Of a stretch of 64,000 bases of DNA, positions 28,275-39,589 are shown one piece after another (the stretch's first letter is position 1; every line of letters starts with the position of its first letter). The notes beneath the pieces are model-generated. The model saw nothing but the letters and a program-made list of their open reading frames with translations, was not told where the DNA came from and made no database searches. The position numbers were made by a program, and so were the translations under genes. The stretch comes from Massilia polaris (GTDB lineage Bacteria; Pseudomonadota; Gammaproteobacteria; Burkholderiales; Burkholderiaceae_D), in the NCBI RefSeq assembly GCF_012927275.1, contig NZ_JABBGG010000006.1, positions 248,001 to 312,000 of the forward strand, in the 5' to 3' direction.

Positions 28275-29525
28275 TCAGGATGTGGAGGGGCGCAAGTCCG
28301 CGAGAATGTTGAGGAAGCGCTCGCCGAGCACCGGATAGCTCAGGTTGCGCAGCGCGTAGATTTTTCCGCGCTGTCCGAGGGCGGTGCGCTCGGCGGCCGG
28401 CATCGACATCAGGTTCAGCACCCCGCGCGCAACCGCGCACGGATCTTCCGGCGCCACCGTCAGGCCGCAGCCGGCGTCGGCGACCGGGTCGTTGCCGGCG
28501 TCGACCGAATGCAGGATCGGACGCGCCGCCATCATGTAGTCGATCAGCTTGTTGGGCGAAATGCCGAAACGGTACAGGGGCTGGCGCGGCCAGCCGATGT
28601 AAGCCACGTCAAAACACTGCAGCAGCGCGGGAACCTGCTGCTTGGCGACCGGGTCGAAGAAGTACACGTTGGACAGGCCCATGTCGCGCGCCTGCGCCTG
28701 CAGCCGCTGCTTGTCCGGGCCGCCGCCGACCAGCACGAAGGCGGCGCGTTCGCCTGCCAGCTGCGCGGCCGCACCAAGCAGGGTGCCGAGCGAATTGGCC
28801 ATGCCGTGGGTGCCTGCATAGCCGACGATAAATTTGCCGCGCGCGCGCAGGTCGGCAAGGGTGGCGGCTGCATCGCCCTGCAGTTCGGGCGGCTCGGCCA
28901 GCCATTCTGCGGGATCGGCGCCGTTCGGCACGATGTGCAGCTTGTGGCGCGCCATGCCGTGTTCCTCGAGGTGGTCGCGCACCTTGGGCAGGATCGACAC
29001 CACGGCGTCGGCGTGGCGGCAGGCGTAATTTTCAGCTGCCTGCAGCAGCATGATGAATGGGTGCCAGCGCAAGTAGTTGCCCAGTTCCATGGGAGAGAGC
29101 GGCCACAGGTCATGCACCTCGAACGCCAGGCGCGCACGCGCCAGCCGGGCGATGCGGCGCGCCGGCCAGATGTCGAGCGGGTAGGTGCTCGAGGCGATCA
29201 CGACGTCGGGCCGGAAGGACAGCGAAAGCTGGCGCGCATCGCGCAGCAGCCGGACAATGAAGGTGGCCATGTTCAGCGCCCGCGCGCTGCCGTTGCCAGC
29301 GTAGGCCGGGGTGTCGAACCAGGTGTATTCGATGCCGTCGATCGTCTCGTCCAGCCGCGTCGCGCCGCGCATCTGGGGCGCCTGTGCACGGATATGCGAA
29401 CGCGAGGAGGCCACGATGCGTACCCGGTGGCCGAGCCGCACCCATTCGCGCGCCAGGTAGTAGGGGCGGTATTCCATCCCGTGCTGCAGCGAACCCGCGT
29501 AGTGGTTGATGAGCAGGATGTTCAT
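28275..29525 (-). CDS. glycosyltransferase, GT4 (WbuB-like)
   Basis: A 416-aa GT-B glycosyltransferase beginning MNILLINHYAGSLQHGMEYRPYYLAREWVRLGH, a start pattern common in WbuB-like enzymes of O-antigen and capsule loci. The donor domain has IVGYAGTHGMANSLGTLLGAA, FVLVGGGPDKQRL and PLYRFGISPNKLIDYMMAARPIL. It is the only full glycosyltransferase inside the - strand operon besides the priming enzyme, so the repeat unit may be short or other transferases may act from outside. Its ATG overlaps the upstream stop (ATGA). Confidence 0.9.
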   Translation of the reverse strand: MNILLINHYAGSLQHGMEYRPYYLAREWVRLGHRVRIVASSRSHIRAQAPQMRGATRLDETIDGIEYTWFDTPAYAGNGSARALNMATFIVRLLRDARQLSLSFRPDVVIASSTYPLDIWPARRIARLARARLAFEVHDLWPLSPMELGNYLRWHPFIMLLQAAENYACRHADAVVSILPKVRDHLEEHGMARHKLHIVPNGADPAEWLAEPPELQGDAAATLADLRARGKFIVGYAGTHGMANSLGTLLGAAAQLAGERAAFVLVGGGPDKQRLQAQARDMGLSNVYFFDPVAKQQVPALLQCFDVAYIGWPRQPLYRFGISPNKLIDYMMAARPILHSVDAGNDPVADAGCGLTVAPEDPCAVARGVLNLMSMPAAERTALGQRGKIYALRNLSYPVLGERFLNILADLRPSTS

Positions 29526-30232
29526 GGCGGCGATTGGAGGCTGTACTTCGCGCGGTAGGGCTTGAAGCCGAGGATGGTTTTGAACTGCCGCAGGCCGGGC
29601 TGGGCGCCGAAGTAGGTGTCGTACATGATGTACTGCAGCTCGCCCTCGTCGATCTGGCGGCACACCACATCGACGATCAGCAGGTGCATGATGCCGTCGT
29701 TGTTGCGGTGTCCCATCAGCTGCGAAAACGCGCCGAAGTTGCCGTACATGCCGAAGGTCGCGTACGCCACCAGCCTGCCTGCCGGGTTGAGCACCCCGTA
29801 ATAGCGGAAGTTCCCCAGCACGTCGAAACGCTCGCGCTTCTCGGTGTAGGCCTTGTCCATCGGCCGCCCCTGGCGCGAGTCCTCCGACATGTTGATGTCG
29901 TGGATGTCGTCGACGTAGGCGTTGCGGTCGATTTCCTTGCATACGTAGCCGCGCTTGCGCGCCCGCGCCGCATGGTAGGCGCCGTTGTTCTTGCCTTTGA
30001 TGCCGTCCAAATACTTCTTGCGCGTGTCCAGCGCGCCAACGTCGATCAGGGCCGCGCCCAGCGTTTTACTGCGGATCAGTTTGTAGCGCGGGTGGCGTTT
30101 GGTGAACTGCGCATAGACGGTCGGCACCGTGGCCGGTTCCAGCGTCGCGTTGAAGCGCAGCGGCGCCACCGGCAGCCGGATGATCTGTGCCAGCGTCGAG
30201 CAGCATTTGCGCAGGCTGCTCAGCGGGTTCAC
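29522..30232 (-). CDS. unknown protein B, paralogue of upstream gene; GNAT-like C-terminal half
   Basis: A 236-aa protein without a firm family. It is clearly paralogous to the neighbouring product from 30229-30939 and has the same length. Shared blocks are HPRYKLIRSKT, SRQGRPMDKAY, FRYYGVLNPAGRLVAY, GHRNNDGIMHLL and MYDTYFGAQPGLRQFKTILGFKPY. The last segments resemble the beta4-alpha4-beta5 end of a GNAT or FemX-like acyltransferase, so acyl transfer to a sugar amine is possible but unproven. The GTG start at 30232 overlaps the upstream stop (GTGA), and the product's stop overlaps the glycosyltransferase ATG; the frame could extend to 30460 but would overlap its paralogue. Confidence 0.8.
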   Translation of the reverse strand: MNPLSSLRKCCSTLAQIIRLPVAPLRFNATLEPATVPTVYAQFTKRHPRYKLIRSKTLGAALIDVGALDTRKKYLDGIKGKNNGAYHAARARKRGYVCKEIDRNAYVDDIHDINMSEDSRQGRPMDKAYTEKRERFDVLGNFRYYGVLNPAGRLVAYATFGMYGNFGAFSQLMGHRNNDGIMHLLIVDVVCRQIDEGELQYIMYDTYFGAQPGLRQFKTILGFKPYRAKYSLQSPP

Positions 30233-30939
30233 GCCACCGAATAGCGGACGAGATAGGGGCTGAAGCCCAGCTTGCGCTTGAAATTGCGCAGTCCCGGTTG
30301 CGCGCCCAGGTAAGTGTCGTACATCAGGAAGCTGACTGTCTTTTCCTCGATCAGGCTGCATATGATCTCCGTCAGAAGTAGGTACATGAAACCGTCGCCG
30401 TTTTTGTGGCCGATCACCCTCTCTGTGGCGGCGAAGTTGCCAAGGGTGGCCATCGTGCAATAACCGACCAGTTTTTCACGCTTGTCCAGGATGCCGAAAT
30501 AGCCGAAGTGCGGATAATTCTGGAACGATGTTTCCTTTATGCGGTAGGCATCGTCCATCGGGCGGCCCTGGCGTGTTTCGGCGGAGGTATGAATGTCGTA
30601 TATGTCGTCGATAAAAAAATTACGGTCGATATGATGGACCCGGTACCCGCGAATTTTTGCCTTGTGTGCGTGATAAGCGGCGAAATCTTTCTTCTTCACT
30701 GTATCGAGATAATCTTCCGCGGTTTTGAACCTGCGTAAATCAATTAGTGCAATTCCCACGGTTTTGTTTTTGATCAGGCGATAACGCGGATGCGGCTGGG
30801 TAAATATTCGGTGGGTCGCTTGGATATGTTCCCGGTGCAATCGAAGGTGGAATTGGAGGTGGGCGCGCGGCATCCGGTGGAGTTGCGCGCCTGCGCTGAT
30901 AAGCCGGGAGACTTCGTTCGCAATTTCCGATAATGTCAT
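30229..30939 (-). CDS. unknown protein A, paralogue of downstream gene; GNAT-like C-terminal half
   Basis: A 236-aa protein of unrecognised family, the first of two tandem paralogues. It has a His-rich N-terminal region (HRMPRAHLQFHLRLHREHIQATHR), then HPRYRLIKNKTVGIALID, RNFFIDDIYDIHTS, ETRQGRPMDDAYR, FGYFGILDKREKLVGY, GHKNGDGFMYLLLTEI and MYDTYLGAQPGLRNFKRKLGFSPY. No signal peptide or transmembrane helix is seen. The C-terminal pattern suggests a GNAT-type fold (inference). Its codons are more AT-rich than those of its neighbours. ATG 30939 overlaps the polymerase stop by four bases. Confidence 0.82.
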   Translation of the reverse strand: MTLSEIANEVSRLISAGAQLHRMPRAHLQFHLRLHREHIQATHRIFTQPHPRYRLIKNKTVGIALIDLRRFKTAEDYLDTVKKKDFAAYHAHKAKIRGYRVHHIDRNFFIDDIYDIHTSAETRQGRPMDDAYRIKETSFQNYPHFGYFGILDKREKLVGYCTMATLGNFAATERVIGHKNGDGFMYLLLTEIICSLIEEKTVSFLMYDTYLGAQPGLRNFKRKLGFSPYLVRYSVA

Positions 30940-32165
30940 GATTCAAGCGCCGGGTTTCGTTCGTGGACCAGAAGGCGATGCTTCGCGTGCTTGCGCCCGT
31001 ACCAGTAGGTCGAATAGCACCCCAGCGTTGCGCCAATCAGCATGTCGGTGAAAAAATGTGATGTCAGCAATAGCAGCACGGTCATGCACGCCAATGAAAA
31101 TGGCAGCAGGAACTGGTAATGATTTCGACTGGTAAAATATTCCTGGATAAACATCACGATGGCGGGACAGATGATCATCGCCATCAGGTAGGTAATGCCG
31201 GCAAATCCCAGGTCCACCCACGCGGACAATACGTTATGCGAATACAGTCCCGGCGGATAACTGCCAAAATCGCCAAGAAACGGATGGCCGTTAATCGTCA
31301 GGATGGCATATGCCGTCAAATGATGCCGCTTATTGGCGGAGGTCGATTGTGACAGGTCAAGCAGCTCCAGGATCCGGTTATTCGGCAACACGGCGAGAAT
31401 GTCGTCGAGGTAAATCTTTACCGTAATTAAGAGCGCAGCCAACACGAACGCGACGATCAGTTTATTTTTCGAATGATAAAACTCGGCAATGGGAATCATG
31501 AACAGCAAGGCGATGAATTCGCTGCGCGCCGTATTAAAGAACAGGGTCGGCGCGCCGATGCAGTACAGAATCAGCCGCAGCCACGGCGACCGGGTGAAGG
31601 CGACGATCGGGACGAAGGTGAACAGGTAGGAGCGCGAGAATCCCTGGTAGGTCGCGAGGCTGTCGGCGTCCCTGGCGATGCCGAGCGCGCCGAGGTAGAA
31701 CACGCCGTCGATCGAGTAGGTAAATACGATCGCCGACATGCCCAACAGGCTCAGCAGCCCGACGCGGCGGAACTGCGCGCCGCTGTAGTCGATGGCCTTG
31801 AAGATCAAGAACACGTTCAGCAGGAACAGGATGCCGAGGATGTGATGGGCGACGTGGACCATCTTGCCGCCCAGCGCGCCGTTCGCCACCACGATAATCG
31901 AGAAATACGCGAGGAAGATGCCGAAGGCGATGTCTGGCCTGGCCAGCCGGTTCGGCTCGCGCCGGATGCGCATCAGGTACATGTAAATCAGCGGCAGCAC
32001 CACCAGCAGCGAGGTCGGGGCGAAGAAGCCGCCGAGGAAGGCGCCCATGAGGCCGAGGCCGAGCAGGGTGTGATAAAAGAAAAAGCCGGGGAACAGCAGG
32101 AAGAAGGCGAAGACGGCAACCGCCTGTTCGCCCCTTGGCCCGCGTATCGCGCCGGCGTGGTTCAA
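30936..32165 (-). CDS. O-antigen polymerase/ligase-like membrane protein (Wzy-like)
   Basis: A 409-aa protein with about ten or more transmembrane helices, a large hydrophilic loop (about 285-335, including LSQSTSANKRHHL and GDFGSYPPGLYSHN) and the late HNVL motif typical of Wzy/WaaL-type enzymes. It should polymerise lipid-linked repeat units at the periplasmic face. The start is probably TTG at 32165: it forms a TTGA overlap with the flippase stop and has GGAGG four bases upstream. A longer frame to 32249 would sit within the flippase gene. Specific Wzy sequence motifs are weak in this family, so the call rests on topology and context. Confidence 0.8.
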   Translation of the reverse strand: MNHAGAIRGPRGEQAVAVFAFFLLFPGFFFYHTLLGLGLMGAFLGGFFAPTSLLVVLPLIYMYLMRIRREPNRLARPDIAFGIFLAYFSIIVVANGALGGKMVHVAHHILGILFLLNVFLIFKAIDYSGAQFRRVGLLSLLGMSAIVFTYSIDGVFYLGALGIARDADSLATYQGFSRSYLFTFVPIVAFTRSPWLRLILYCIGAPTLFFNTARSEFIALLFMIPIAEFYHSKNKLIVAFVLAALLITVKIYLDDILAVLPNNRILELLDLSQSTSANKRHHLTAYAILTINGHPFLGDFGSYPPGLYSHNVLSAWVDLGFAGITYLMAMIICPAIVMFIQEYFTSRNHYQFLLPFSLACMTVLLLLTSHFFTDMLIGATLGCYSTYWYGRKHAKHRLLVHERNPALES

Positions 32166-33412
32166 GCCGCCTCCAGCCGGTTCCGCGCGCACTGGTAGGA
32201 CATGTGCAGGTACACCAGGTAGAGCAGCGAGTAGCCGATCGCATACCACAGCACGCTATCGTGCAGCGACATGGGCAGCAGGAACACGCCGGCCGTCATC
32301 GCGAACAGCGCTACTTGCCACACCAGGTCGGCTTTCTGCTTGCCCGTGACAAAAAACACGTAGCTCAACGGGCTGGCGATGAAGTTCAGGAAGTACAGGG
32401 GCGCCAGGATGCGCGCCAGCTCGCCGGCGGCGCGCCACGGCTCGCCGAAGACCCAGGCGAACAGCGACGGCGAGAACAGGAACAGCGCCACCGACGGACC
32501 CAGCGCGAGCAGCAGCAGCGCCTTGAAGGTGTAGCGATAGGCCTGCGCGCAGTTGCCCAGCGTCTGGAAATCGTGCGCCGATTGGCGCTTGAATACTTCC
32601 AGCACGGACGACGCCAGCAGCGCAACCGGGGCCGCCAGCACGCGCTGGGTCAGCGCGAACAGGCCGGCCGCCACCGCGCCGTGGCGAAAGCCGATCAGGA
32701 ACAGGGGCAACTGCCCGACCGCCACGTTGAGCAGGTTCGATGGCAGCGAGAAGCGCCAGAATTTCTCGTGCCGGCGCAGGTAGCGGCGCTGCTCGCCGTC
32801 GAGGCGCCAGCCGGTGGCCGCGGACGGCGGCGACAGCAGCAGGTGCGCCGCCACCAGTCCGGCGCACAGGCCGAGCAAGTGTCCGGTAATCAGCGCCGCG
32901 CCGCCGGCGCCGCAGTACAGCAGGCCGACCTGGCCGAGCGCGATGGTGCTGGCGCCCCAGACCTTGGCGCGCGCGGCATTGCCGAACGCGTTATGCGAGG
33001 TGGCGTAGGCGAGGGTGGTCTGCATGGTGGCCGTCAGCCAGGCGCCAAGGCCGATCGTGAGGATGGCCAGCCACGACAGCTGGCGCAGGAACGGCAGGTC
33101 GAGCGCGCGCCCGCCGATCGCCGTTACTGTAACGCCGATTGCGATCACCGTCGCCGACCAGGCCACGACGCGGAAACAGGTGCGCTGGTGCTGTCCGGCG
33201 TGGTCGAGCACCATCGCCGCTTCCAGGCGCAGGGTCGCGCCGATCGCCACCACTGCGACGATGCCGAACCACACGCTGAAGGCGCCCAGCTGCGCCGGCG
33301 TGCACATGCGTGTGATCAGCGGCGCCATCAACAGCGGCAGCGCCTGCGCGCCGAGCGCCCCGGACAGCACGGTGAGGACGTGCTTCCAGAAGGTCGGCAG
33401 CGCCAGGTTCAT
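32162..33412 (-). CDS. polysaccharide flippase (Wzx-like, MOP superfamily)
   Basis: A 416-aa membrane protein with about twelve helices that would flip undecaprenyl-linked repeat units across the inner membrane. It begins LTVLSGALGAQALPLLMAPLITRMCTPAQLGAFSVWFG, a pattern characteristic of polysaccharide biosynthesis flippases. Further on are FWRFSLPSNLLNVAVGQLPLFLIG and ALTQRVLAAPVALLASSVLEVFKR. The gene overlaps wbpE-like and wzy-like genes by four bases each, placing flippase and polymerase side by side as in Wzx/Wzy pathways. Confidence 0.9.
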   Translation of the reverse strand: MNLALPTFWKHVLTVLSGALGAQALPLLMAPLITRMCTPAQLGAFSVWFGIVAVVAIGATLRLEAAMVLDHAGQHQRTCFRVVAWSATVIAIGVTVTAIGGRALDLPFLRQLSWLAILTIGLGAWLTATMQTTLAYATSHNAFGNAARAKVWGASTIALGQVGLLYCGAGGAALITGHLLGLCAGLVAAHLLLSPPSAATGWRLDGEQRRYLRRHEKFWRFSLPSNLLNVAVGQLPLFLIGFRHGAVAAGLFALTQRVLAAPVALLASSVLEVFKRQSAHDFQTLGNCAQAYRYTFKALLLLALGPSVALFLFSPSLFAWVFGEPWRAAGELARILAPLYFLNFIASPLSYVFFVTGKQKADLVWQVALFAMTAGVFLLPMSLHDSVLWYAIGYSLLYLVYLHMSYQCARNRLEAA

Positions 33413-34539
33413 TTGGCCGCGGCCAGCAGGTCGGCGCGCGACGGCATCCGCTCGCCCAGCGCCGCCAGCAAGGTGGCGGCGACCTGGGTTGCGGCGGCCG
33501 GCTCGAGGTAGGGCCCCATCGGCAGGCTCATGACCTTGCCCGCCATGTCGAGCGCGACCGGACAGGCGTCCGGGCTGGCGTAGTGCGCGTAGGCGGGCTG
33601 CATGTGCATCGGGACCGGGTAGTGCACCGCGGTCGGGATGCCGGCGCCGTGCAGCACGGCCTGAAGGCGGTCGCGCTCATCGAGCACCACGGTGTACTGG
33701 GCGAACACGCTGCTGCGGTCGCGGGTGCGACCGACCTTGCCGAGCCGGCCCGAGAACAGCGCGTCGTAGCGCGCGGCCACCCTGGCGCGCTGGCCGAGCT
33801 CCCACTCGAAGCGCTCGAACTTGGCCAGCAGCACCGCGCATTGCAGCGTGTCCATGCGTCCGCCCACGCCGACCCGGGGGTGCACATAGCGGCGCGACTG
33901 GCCGTGCACGCGGATCTCGCGCATCGCCGTGGCCAGCTCGTCGTCGCTGGTGAAGATGGCGCCGCCGTCGCCATAGCAGCCGAGCGGCTTGCTGGGAAAG
34001 AAGCTGGTGCAGCCGATGGTCGACAGGTTGCAGCTTTTCTTGCCGCGGTAAGTCGCGCCGAAACTCTGGGCCGCGTCTTCGATCACGGCCAGGCCATGGC
34101 GCGCCGCGATGCCATTGAGTTCGTCCATGTCGGCCGGCTGGCCGTACAGCGACACCGGCATGATGGCGCGGGTGCGCTGGGTGATCTTCGCTTCGACCAG
34201 GCCGGGGTCGATGTTGCAGGTGGCTTGATCGATATCGGCGAACACCGGGCGCGCGCCCAGCCGCACGATGGCCTCGGCCGTGGCGATGAAGGAAAACGGC
34301 GTGGTGATCACCTCGTCGCCCGCCCGCACACCCAGCGCCATCAGCGAGATCAGCAGCGCTTCGGTGCCGGACGACACGGTGATGCAGTGGCGCGCGCCGG
34401 TGTAGGCCGCCAGCCGCTGTTCGAGCTCGGCCACTTCCGGGCCCATGATGTACTGGCCGTGCTCGAGCACGGCATGGATGCGCGCGTCGATACCCTCGCG
34501 CATGGCCTGGTACTGGGCTTTGAGGTCGATGAATTCCAT
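33409..34539 (-). CDS. wbpE: WbpE-like UDP-3-keto-GlcNAcA aminotransferase
   Basis: A 376-aa PLP aminotransferase of the DegT family. It closely matches the WbpE/WlbC pattern: MEFIDLKAQYQAMREGIDARIHAVLEHGQYIMGPEV, VSSGTEALL, LYGQPADMDELN, VIEDAAQSFGA, and the PLP lysine Lys184 in FFPSKPLGCYGDGGA. In the Pseudomonas B-band pathway WbpE aminates C3 of UDP-3-keto-N-acetylglucosaminuronate, using the NADH-linked output of WbpB. WbpA-, WbpB- and WbpD-like genes lie directly upstream, which supports the same reaction. It overlaps the flippase ATG by four bases. Confidence 0.9.
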   Translation of the reverse strand: MEFIDLKAQYQAMREGIDARIHAVLEHGQYIMGPEVAELEQRLAAYTGARHCITVSSGTEALLISLMALGVRAGDEVITTPFSFIATAEAIVRLGARPVFADIDQATCNIDPGLVEAKITQRTRAIMPVSLYGQPADMDELNGIAARHGLAVIEDAAQSFGATYRGKKSCNLSTIGCTSFFPSKPLGCYGDGGAIFTSDDELATAMREIRVHGQSRRYVHPRVGVGGRMDTLQCAVLLAKFERFEWELGQRARVAARYDALFSGRLGKVGRTRDRSSVFAQYTVVLDERDRLQAVLHGAGIPTAVHYPVPMHMQPAYAHYASPDACPVALDMAGKVMSLPMGPYLEPAAATQVAATLLAALGERMPSRADLLAAAK

Positions 34540-34557
34540 AATTGTGTCCGGTTGATG

Positions 34558-35160
34558 TCAGGGAGGGATCGGGAAGGCGGGCGGCGCCATCAGCACGCAG
34601 CGGGCGCCATCGAGCCTGTACCTGTCGCCGCTGTGCGGGCAGGCTGCTTCGGCGCGCCCGCTGGGCGGCAGCGCGAGGCGTTCGCCATGCCGGCTCATCC
34701 AGCCGATGCGGCGCGCCGGCACGCCCGCCATCAGCGCGAACGCCGGCACGTCGCGGTTGACGACGGCGCCGGCTGCGATGAACGCGTATTCGCCGATCGT
34801 CACGCCGCACACGATGGTGGCGTTGGCGCCCAGGGTGGCGCCGCGCCGCACCAGCGTGGGCCGGTATTCGTCCTTGCGCGTGACGCCCGCGCGCGGGTTG
34901 TAGACGTTGGTGAACACCATGCTGGGGCCGCAGAACACCTCGTCTTCGAGCGTGACGGCGTCATATACGGAGACGTTGTTCTGGATCTTGACCCGGTTGC
35001 CGATGCGCACGTCGTTGGCGACGAAAACATTCTGGCCAAGCGAGCAGCCCGCGCCGATGTGCGCGCCGGCGCACACGTGGGCGAAATGCCAGACGCGGGT
35101 GCCGTCGCCGAGCGTGGCGCCGGCGTCGACGAACGCGCTTGAATGGATCTCCGCGTCCAT
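34558..35160 (-). CDS. wbpD: WbpD-like UDP-3-amino-GlcNAcA N-acetyltransferase
   Basis: A 200-aa left-handed beta-helix (hexapeptide repeat) acetyltransferase. Repeats such as [62 protein letters not shown] and [13 protein letters not shown] are visible, with the trimer loop [17 protein letters not shown] typical of WbpD/WlbB. It would acetylate the 3-amino group to give UDP-GlcNAc(3NAc)A. A C-terminal extension (about residues 160-200, with Cys-containing [15 protein letters not shown]) goes slightly beyond the core. It starts two bases after the WbpB-like stop. Confidence 0.9.
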   Translation of the reverse strand: MDAEIHSSAFVDAGATLGDGTRVWHFAHVCAGAHIGAGCSLGQNVFVANDVRIGNRVKIQNNVSVYDAVTLEDEVFCGPSMVFTNVYNPRAGVTRKDEYRPTLVRRGATLGANATIVCGVTIGEYAFIAAGAVVNRDVPAFALMAGVPARRIGWMSRHGERLALPPSGRAEAACPHSGDRYRLDGARCVLMAPPAFPIPP

Positions 35161-35162
35161 CG

Positions 35163-36224
35163 TCAGTACTCCAGCGGCAGGGCGACGCGGCGGCCGTCGC
35201 GCGCCGACATGTAGGCGGCCACCAGCACTTCGAGCGACTTGAGTCCCTCGCGGCCGTCGGTTTCGGGCTCCGCTTCGCCGCGCAGCACCTTGATCACGTT
35301 GTCGTAGTACAGCGGATGGCCGTAGCCGTACACCGAGGTGGTTTCGTAGCTGGCTTCGCGCACCATCTCGTCGTCCGCGTCGGGCTCGGCGAAACGCCAT
35401 TCCTGCACTTCGTTGACCGCCACGCCGCCGATGCGTACCGTGCCTTTTTCGCCGAGGATGGTGATCGAGCCTTCCAGGTTGCGCGGCCAGGTCAGCATCG
35501 TCACGTTCATCGATCCCAGCGCGCCGTTGCGCCAGCGCAGGCTGATGACGCCGGTGTCCTCGACTTCGATGTCGCGCGCCAGCGTGGCCGTGTACGCTTG
35601 CAGGCTTTCGATCGGGCCGACGATCCAGTCGAGCAGGTCGACATAATGGCTGGCCTGGTTCATGAAGGCGCCGCCGTCGAACTCCCAGGTGCCGCGCCAC
35701 TTGGCGCTGCTGTAGTAGGAATCGGGCCGGGTCCAGAACACGTTCAGGTTGACCATGTAGATGCGGCCGAAGCGCTTTTTTTCGACCGCGCGCTTGAGCA
35801 GCTGCAAGGTGGCGTTGCGGCGGTTCTGCTTGACGACGAACATGCGCACGCCGGCCGCGTCGCAGGCGCTGACCATGCGCTTGCCGTCGTCCCAGCGCGT
35901 GGCCATCGGCTTCTCGGTGATCACGTGGCGTCCGGCGCGCGCGATCTCGATCGCCTGTTCCGGGTGCAGCCCGGACGGCGTGGCGACGATGACGGCGTCG
36001 GCGTCGCACTTGGCCAGCATCTCGGCCAGGCTGGCGTAGGGACGGGCGCCGGTAGTGCGCGCGGCTTCCGCGGCGCAGCGCTGGTCGACGTCGGCCACCC
36101 CGACCAGTTCGCAGCGTTCGCTGTGCTTGTCGATGGCGGCGAAATGGTTGGCGGCGATGCGGCCGCAGCCGACCAGGGCGAAGCGGATGCGGCGGTCGAG
36201 CACCGCGGGCGGAAAGTAGCGCAT
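35163..36224 (-). CDS. wbpB: WbpB-like UDP-GlcNAcA 3-dehydrogenase (Gfo/Idh/MocA family)
   Basis: A 353-aa NAD-dependent oxidoreductase. The N-terminal Rossmann motif is [17 protein letters not shown], the family catalytic motif is HVITEKPMA, and the C-terminal domain contains [31 protein letters not shown], usual in sugar-nucleotide 3-dehydrogenases of the WbpB/WlbA group. It should oxidise C3 of UDP-N-acetylglucosaminuronate for transamination by WbpE. It lies between WbpA- and WbpD-like genes in the same operon, and the gene set makes this assignment stronger than sequence alone. Confidence 0.9.
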   Translation of the reverse strand: MRYFPPAVLDRRIRFALVGCGRIAANHFAAIDKHSERCELVGVADVDQRCAAEAARTTGARPYASLAEMLAKCDADAVIVATPSGLHPEQAIEIARAGRHVITEKPMATRWDDGKRMVSACDAAGVRMFVVKQNRRNATLQLLKRAVEKKRFGRIYMVNLNVFWTRPDSYYSSAKWRGTWEFDGGAFMNQASHYVDLLDWIVGPIESLQAYTATLARDIEVEDTGVISLRWRNGALGSMNVTMLTWPRNLEGSITILGEKGTVRIGGVAVNEVQEWRFAEPDADDEMVREASYETTSVYGYGHPLYYDNVIKVLRGEAEPETDGREGLKSLEVLVAAYMSARDGRRVALPLEY

Positions 36225-36253
36225 GGTGTTTCCCTTTGTGTGAGGCGCGAGGG

Positions 36254-37582
36254 TCAGGCTTTCACGACGTTGGGCAGGCGCTCGCGGTAGACGCCCCGGG
36301 TGTCGATGATCAGGCGCGCATGCTGGCGCACCAGCTCGTAGTCGAAGGCGCTGTGGCTGGTGGCCACCAGCAGCACGTCGTAGGATGCGATTGCCGCGGG
36401 CGTCAGCGCCACGCTGGACAGGTCGAAGCGGTGTTCGCGCATGCGCGGGAAATGCGGCACGTGCGGATCCGAATAGTCGACCAGCGCACCTTTCGCGCGC
36501 AGCCGTTCCATCAGTTCGACCGAGGGCGATTCGCGCATGTCCTCGACGTCTTTTTTATAGGCGATGCCCAGCACCAGGATGCGGCTGCCCTTGAGCGAGC
36601 GGCCGCGCTCATTGAGGGCGTCGGTGACCTTGCCGATCACCCACTGCGGCATGTCGCGGTTGATCTCGCCGGCCAGCTCGATGAAGCGGGTGTGCACCCC
36701 GTACTGGCGCGCCTTCCAGGTCAGGTAGAACGGGTCGATCGGGATGCAATGGCCGCCCAGGCCGGGGCCGGGATAGTAGGGCGTGAAGCCGAACGGCTTG
36801 GTGGCGGCCGCGCGGATCACCTCGTGGATATCGATGTCCATCTTGTCGGCGATGATTTTCATCTCGTTGACCAGGCCGATGTTGACGGCGCGGTGGATGT
36901 TCTCGAGCAGCTTGGTCAGCTCGGCCGCCCGGGTCGAACTGACCGGCACCACCTGGTCGATGGCGGGGCCGTACAGCGCCATGCCGGCTTGCAGGCAGGC
37001 CTCGGTCGAGCCGCCGCATACCTTGGGGATGGTGCGGGTTTCGAAGTCGGGGTTGCCGGGGTCTTCGCGTTCCGGCGAAAACACCAGGAACACGTCGTCG
37101 CCGACGACAAAGCCGCGCGATTCGAGGCGCGGGCGCAGCTCTTCCTCGGTGGTGCCGGGGTAAGTGGTGCTTTCCAGCGACACCACCTGGCCGGGGCGCA
37201 CGTGCGGCAGCAGGGCATTGACCGTGCCAAGTACGAACGACAGGTCCGGTTCGCGGTAGACGTTGAGCGGGGTCGGCACGCAGATGATCAGCGCGTCGGC
37301 CTCGGCCACCCGCGCAAAGTCGCTGGTCGCTGCGAAGCCGCGCTCGCGGGCGGTGGCGATTTTCTGGTGCGCGATGTGCTCGATGTAGCTGCTGCCCGCG
37401 TTCAGCCGCCCGACCTTGTCGGCGTCGATGTCGATACCGAGCACCCGGAAGCCGACCGTGGAGTAGCGCAGCGACAGCGGCAGCCCGACATAGCCGAGCC
37501 CGATCACGGCGATGACTGCGCTGCGGTCCTCGAATTTGCCAAGCAGCTTGGCCAGTTGGCCCGGTTGATGAGCGTCGCGCAT
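36254..37582 (-). CDS. wbpA: WbpA-like UDP-GlcNAc 6-dehydrogenase
   Basis: A 442-aa nucleotide-sugar dehydrogenase that would oxidise UDP-GlcNAc twice at C6 to UDP-N-acetylglucosaminuronate. The NAD-binding motif is [15 protein letters not shown], the substrate-recognition stretch is [19 protein letters not shown] and the catalytic cysteine is Cys279 in [12 protein letters not shown]. The C-terminal UDP-binding domain has [21 protein letters not shown]. Its substrate UDP-GlcNAc depends on glmM, also in this window. It is 33 bases downstream of the 4,6-dehydratase gene. Confidence 0.93.
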   Translation of the reverse strand: MRDAHQPGQLAKLLGKFEDRSAVIAVIGLGYVGLPLSLRYSTVGFRVLGIDIDADKVGRLNAGSSYIEHIAHQKIATARERGFAATSDFARVAEADALIICVPTPLNVYREPDLSFVLGTVNALLPHVRPGQVVSLESTTYPGTTEEELRPRLESRGFVVGDDVFLVFSPEREDPGNPDFETRTIPKVCGGSTEACLQAGMALYGPAIDQVVPVSSTRAAELTKLLENIHRAVNIGLVNEMKIIADKMDIDIHEVIRAAATKPFGFTPYYPGPGLGGHCIPIDPFYLTWKARQYGVHTRFIELAGEINRDMPQWVIGKVTDALNERGRSLKGSRILVLGIAYKKDVEDMRESPSVELMERLRAKGALVDYSDPHVPHFPRMREHRFDLSSVALTPAAIASYDVLLVATSHSAFDYELVRQHARLIIDTRGVYRERLPNVVKA

Positions 37583-37615
37583 TTTCTTGTTTCTCCGCTG
37601 TGTTAATAAAAGAAA

Positions 37616-39589
<1,974 letters not shown>

